Program-made: the position numbers and the translations under genes | Assembly: GCA_003151875.1 (NCBI GenBank) | Contig: PLYW01000029.1 | Coordinates: forward strand, 1,660 to 8,696 | Length of the DNA stretch: 7,037 nt | Direction of reading: 5' to 3' | Origin: Acidobacteriaceae bacterium | GTDB lineage: Bacteria > Acidobacteriota > Terriglobia > Terriglobales > Acidobacteriaceae | Shown here: positions 5,734-7,037 of the stretch, piece after piece | Layout of the letters: the number at the start of each line of letters is the position of its first letter | How positions within the stretch are numbered: the first letter of the stretch is position 1 | Notes under the pieces: model-generated | The model's database searches: none | What the model saw: only the letters and a program-made list of their open reading frames with translations | What the model was told of the DNA's origin: nothing

Positions 5734-6171
5734 ATGGTAAACGAGATCAGGGCCGTGGTCCACGAACTGGGGGGAAAACGGGCCTTGGGCCGCGCCCTGT
5801 CCAGCGACCGTGATCTTCGCGAGGCGATCCGAGAGGGCTTTCCTCCGGCGGTGGTGGAGGAGTTGATGCGGGCCTCCGGTTTGACGCTGAAAGAACTGGC
5901 CGGCGCGCTTGATCTGTCGCCGCGAAGCTTGCAGCGTCGCCGTCGCAGCGGGCGACTGGCGCGTTTTGAATCTGACCGGCTCTATCGCCTGGCGCGCATC
6001 GTCGCTATCGCCAACCAGTACCTCGGCGATCATGAGCGCGCAACCCGCTGGCTCAAGCGTCCTAATCGCGTTCTGGGCGGGATCGCCCCCGTGTCGGCCA
6101 TCGACACGGAATTGGGCGCTCGCCAGGTGGAGAACATCCTGGGCCGTATTGCCTACGGCGGAATTAGTTGA
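5734..6171 (+). CDS. Xre/MbcA/ParS-family antitoxin of a RES-Xre module
   Basis: Antitoxin of 145 aa that should neutralise the RES toxin encoded just downstream and repress their shared promoter. The N-terminal two thirds hold an Xre-like helix-turn-helix region (about 26-75), including LTLKELAGALDLSPRSLQRR and the typical RSGRL after it. The C-terminal part (about 78-143) matches the antitoxin Xre/MbcA/ParS toxin-binding domain, formerly DUF2384: SDRLYRLARIVAIA, then ATRWLKRPNRVLGG, and ending ARQVENILGRIAYG. The length is normal for the family. The ATG at 5734 follows the operator directly. Only a weak AGG (5724-5726) precedes it, and that overlaps the third half-site, so initiation may be leaderless. 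An upstream in-frame TTG at 5695 coincides with the -35 box and is rejected. The gene overlaps the toxin start by four bases. Confidence 0.92.
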   Translation: MVNEIRAVVHELGGKRALGRALSSDRDLREAIREGFPPAVVEELMRASGLTLKELAGALDLSPRSLQRRRRSGRLARFESDRLYRLARIVAIANQYLGDHERATRWLKRPNRVLGGIAPVSAIDTELGARQVENILGRIAYGGIS

Positions 6172-6665
6172 GCCGAGTTTACCGAATCCTGCGCCGGACC
6201 TACGCTCGCAGCCCCTTCGATGGCGAGGGAGCGTACCGCTACGGCGGACGCTGGTCGAGTCCGGGAATCCGCCTCAGCTACGCATCGGAACATCAATCGC
6301 TCGCCATGCTGGAGTATTTTGTCCATCTGGATAAGGACGATCCTCCCGGTGATCTGGTGCTGGCGATTGCGGAGATTCCTGACGATTTGAACAGAGAGCA
6401 ATTGGAAGTCAACGACCTGTCTGTAAACTGGCGGGAAGCCGCACCGCCACCCGAGTTGGCGCGATTCGGAGATGAATTTGCGCAAAACGGCGAGCATTGT
6501 CTGCTGCTGGTGCCCTCGGTTCTGGTCCCCAACGAGAACAATTATCTGATCAATCCCGCGCATCCCGATTACAAAAGAATTGTGGTGCGCGAACTGGAGC
6601 CGCTCAGCTACGACTCGCGGATGTTTGGGGCACCACGCAGCCATCGCAGGGGCAAAGTGTCCTGA
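6168..6665 (+). CDS. RES-domain toxin of a RES-Xre toxin-antitoxin system
   Basis: Toxin of 165 aa. Characterised RES proteins have an ADP-ribosyltransferase-like fold and either break down NAD+ (for example MbcT) or ADP-ribosylate a host enzyme (ParT), which halts growth. The sequence starts with the family's N-terminal pattern (RVYRILRRTYA, then GAYRYGGRWSSPG). It carries the residues that name the family: Arg28 in GGRW, Glu49 in LAMLEYFVH, and Ser117 in LLVPSVLVP. The end NPAHPDYKRI and YDSRMF is also typical, so the toxin appears intact. Initiation is at TTG 6168. The codon just before it is an in-frame stop (TAG, 6165-6167), and the next in-frame ATG (6306) would remove the conserved Arg. 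The start overlaps the antitoxin stop as TTGA, implying translational coupling. The rare start may keep toxin output below antitoxin output. NADase versus ADP-ribosylating activity cannot be told from the sequence. Confidence 0.92.
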   Translation: MSRVYRILRRTYARSPFDGEGAYRYGGRWSSPGIRLSYASEHQSLAMLEYFVHLDKDDPPGDLVLAIAEIPDDLNREQLEVNDLSVNWREAAPPPELARFGDEFAQNGEHCLLLVPSVLVPNENNYLINPAHPDYKRIVVRELEPLSYDSRMFGAPRSHRRGKVS

Positions 6666-6753
6666 GCGTTTCTTTGGCGCCATCCCCAGCCAAGTGCGAT
6701 ACCATGAAGCCCTGGTCGCATTGTCTTGCCGCGATGTGACCACGGTTCCCGCT

Positions 6754-7037
6754 ATGAAGGAATTCTATATTTGCGATTGCGCCCGTCTGGAGAACCAGAC
6801 CATCACCTCGCTGTTCGTGGTAGCTGCCAAGCAGGTGAAGTCGAAGAAGAGTGGGGACCTCTACCTTTCCGTTGTCCTGGCCGACCGCAGCGGGCAACTG
6901 CAAGCCAACATGTGGGACAACGTCGCCGACACTCTGGACTCCTTCGAGCAGGACGACTTCGTCAAAGTGAAGGGCGTGGTCCACAAGTACAACGGCCGCT
7001 GGCAGCTTACCATCCACAAATTGCGCAAGCTGGAAGA
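6754..7037 (+). CDS. YhaM-like 3'-5' exoribonuclease, N-terminal OB-fold (cut by window edge)
   Basis: The first 94 residues of a reading frame that is open to the right edge. The start MKEFYICDCARLENQTITS and the later strands (LYLSVVLADRSGQLQANMW, DDFVKVKGVVHKYNGRWQLTIHKLRKLE) match the nucleic-acid-binding OB-fold that opens YhaM-type 3'-5' exoribonucleases. In that family an HD phosphohydrolase domain follows. That half is outside the window, so the enzymatic identity is inferred. The ATG at 6754 is chosen because relatives begin MKEFY. No clear ribosome-binding site precedes it, and an in-frame GTG at 6736 is an alternative. It lies 88 bases after the RES toxin gene on the same strand with no visible terminator between, so read-through from the toxin-antitoxin operon is possible. 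Confidence 0.72.
   Translation, partial: MKEFYICDCARLENQTITSLFVVAAKQVKSKKSGDLYLSVVLADRSGQLQANMWDNVADTLDSFEQDDFVKVKGVVHKYNGRWQLTIHKLRKLE

Noticed and set aside
6672..6693. Possible hairpin TTTGGC/GCCAAG after the RES toxin gene, considered as a terminator
   Set aside because: The stem is six pairs at most, including a wobble pair, and no T-run follows. It is more likely chance.
6604..7017. 137-codon minus-strand open frame at the right end
   Set aside because: It overlaps the YhaM-like OB-fold coding sequence, whose plus-strand product is clearly recognisable. The antisense product shows no motif.

Overview
The window looks like a chromosomal segment from an acidobacterium (Terriglobia/'Koribacter'-like). 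No rRNA or other phylogenetic marker is present, so this is inferred from gene content. The clues are a secreted S53 peptidase with a C-terminal Ig-like extension, a secreted protein made only of 'GloVer' (Gloeo_Verruco) repeats, a SurA-type chaperone whose parvulin domain reads VRMSEIL where a His is usual, and a YhaM-like OB-fold protein beginning MKEFYI. Base composition is moderately GC-rich and even throughout, so no segment stands out as recently acquired by composition.

Layout. (1) Positions 1-2186, minus strand: a long uninterrupted reading frame for a sedolisin/kumamolisin (S53) serine-carboxyl peptidase. It has a signal peptide, a pro-domain, an intact Glu/Asp/Asp/Ser catalytic set and Ca-site residues. 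It leaves the window on the left, so its C-terminus is missing. (2) 2438-2665, plus: a 75-aa cytosolic protein of unknown function with a good ribosome-binding site, divergent from the peptidase. (3) 2666-2987: a 322-base gap with only weak hairpins and a short palindrome. (4) 2988-4244, plus: a secreted protein of seven tandem GloVer repeats, probably a seven-bladed beta-propeller. (5) 4484-5623, plus: a periplasmic SurA/PpiC-like chaperone whose two active-site histidines appear substituted. (6) 5734-6665, plus: a complete Xre-RES toxin-antitoxin operon. It has a near-consensus promoter, operator-like half-sites woven into that promoter, almost no leader, and a TTGA stop/start overlap between antitoxin and toxin. 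(7) 6754-7037, plus: the N-terminal OB-fold of a YhaM-like 3'-5' exoribonuclease, cut by the right edge.

How the genes fit together. The left half is dominated by exported proteins (peptidase, propeller, periplasmic chaperone), but they are spaced as separate transcription units and no shared pathway is shown. The Xre-RES pair is a self-contained module. The antitoxin should bind and neutralise the NAD+-consuming or ADP-ribosylating RES toxin and repress the shared promoter. It sits between two housekeeping-type genes, which suggests insertion as an accessory cassette. No tRNA, rRNA, CRISPR array, insertion sequence or convincing intrinsic terminator was seen. I found no wholly new system. 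The tightest and least expected structure is the promoter/operator of the toxin-antitoxin operon at 5695-5736.
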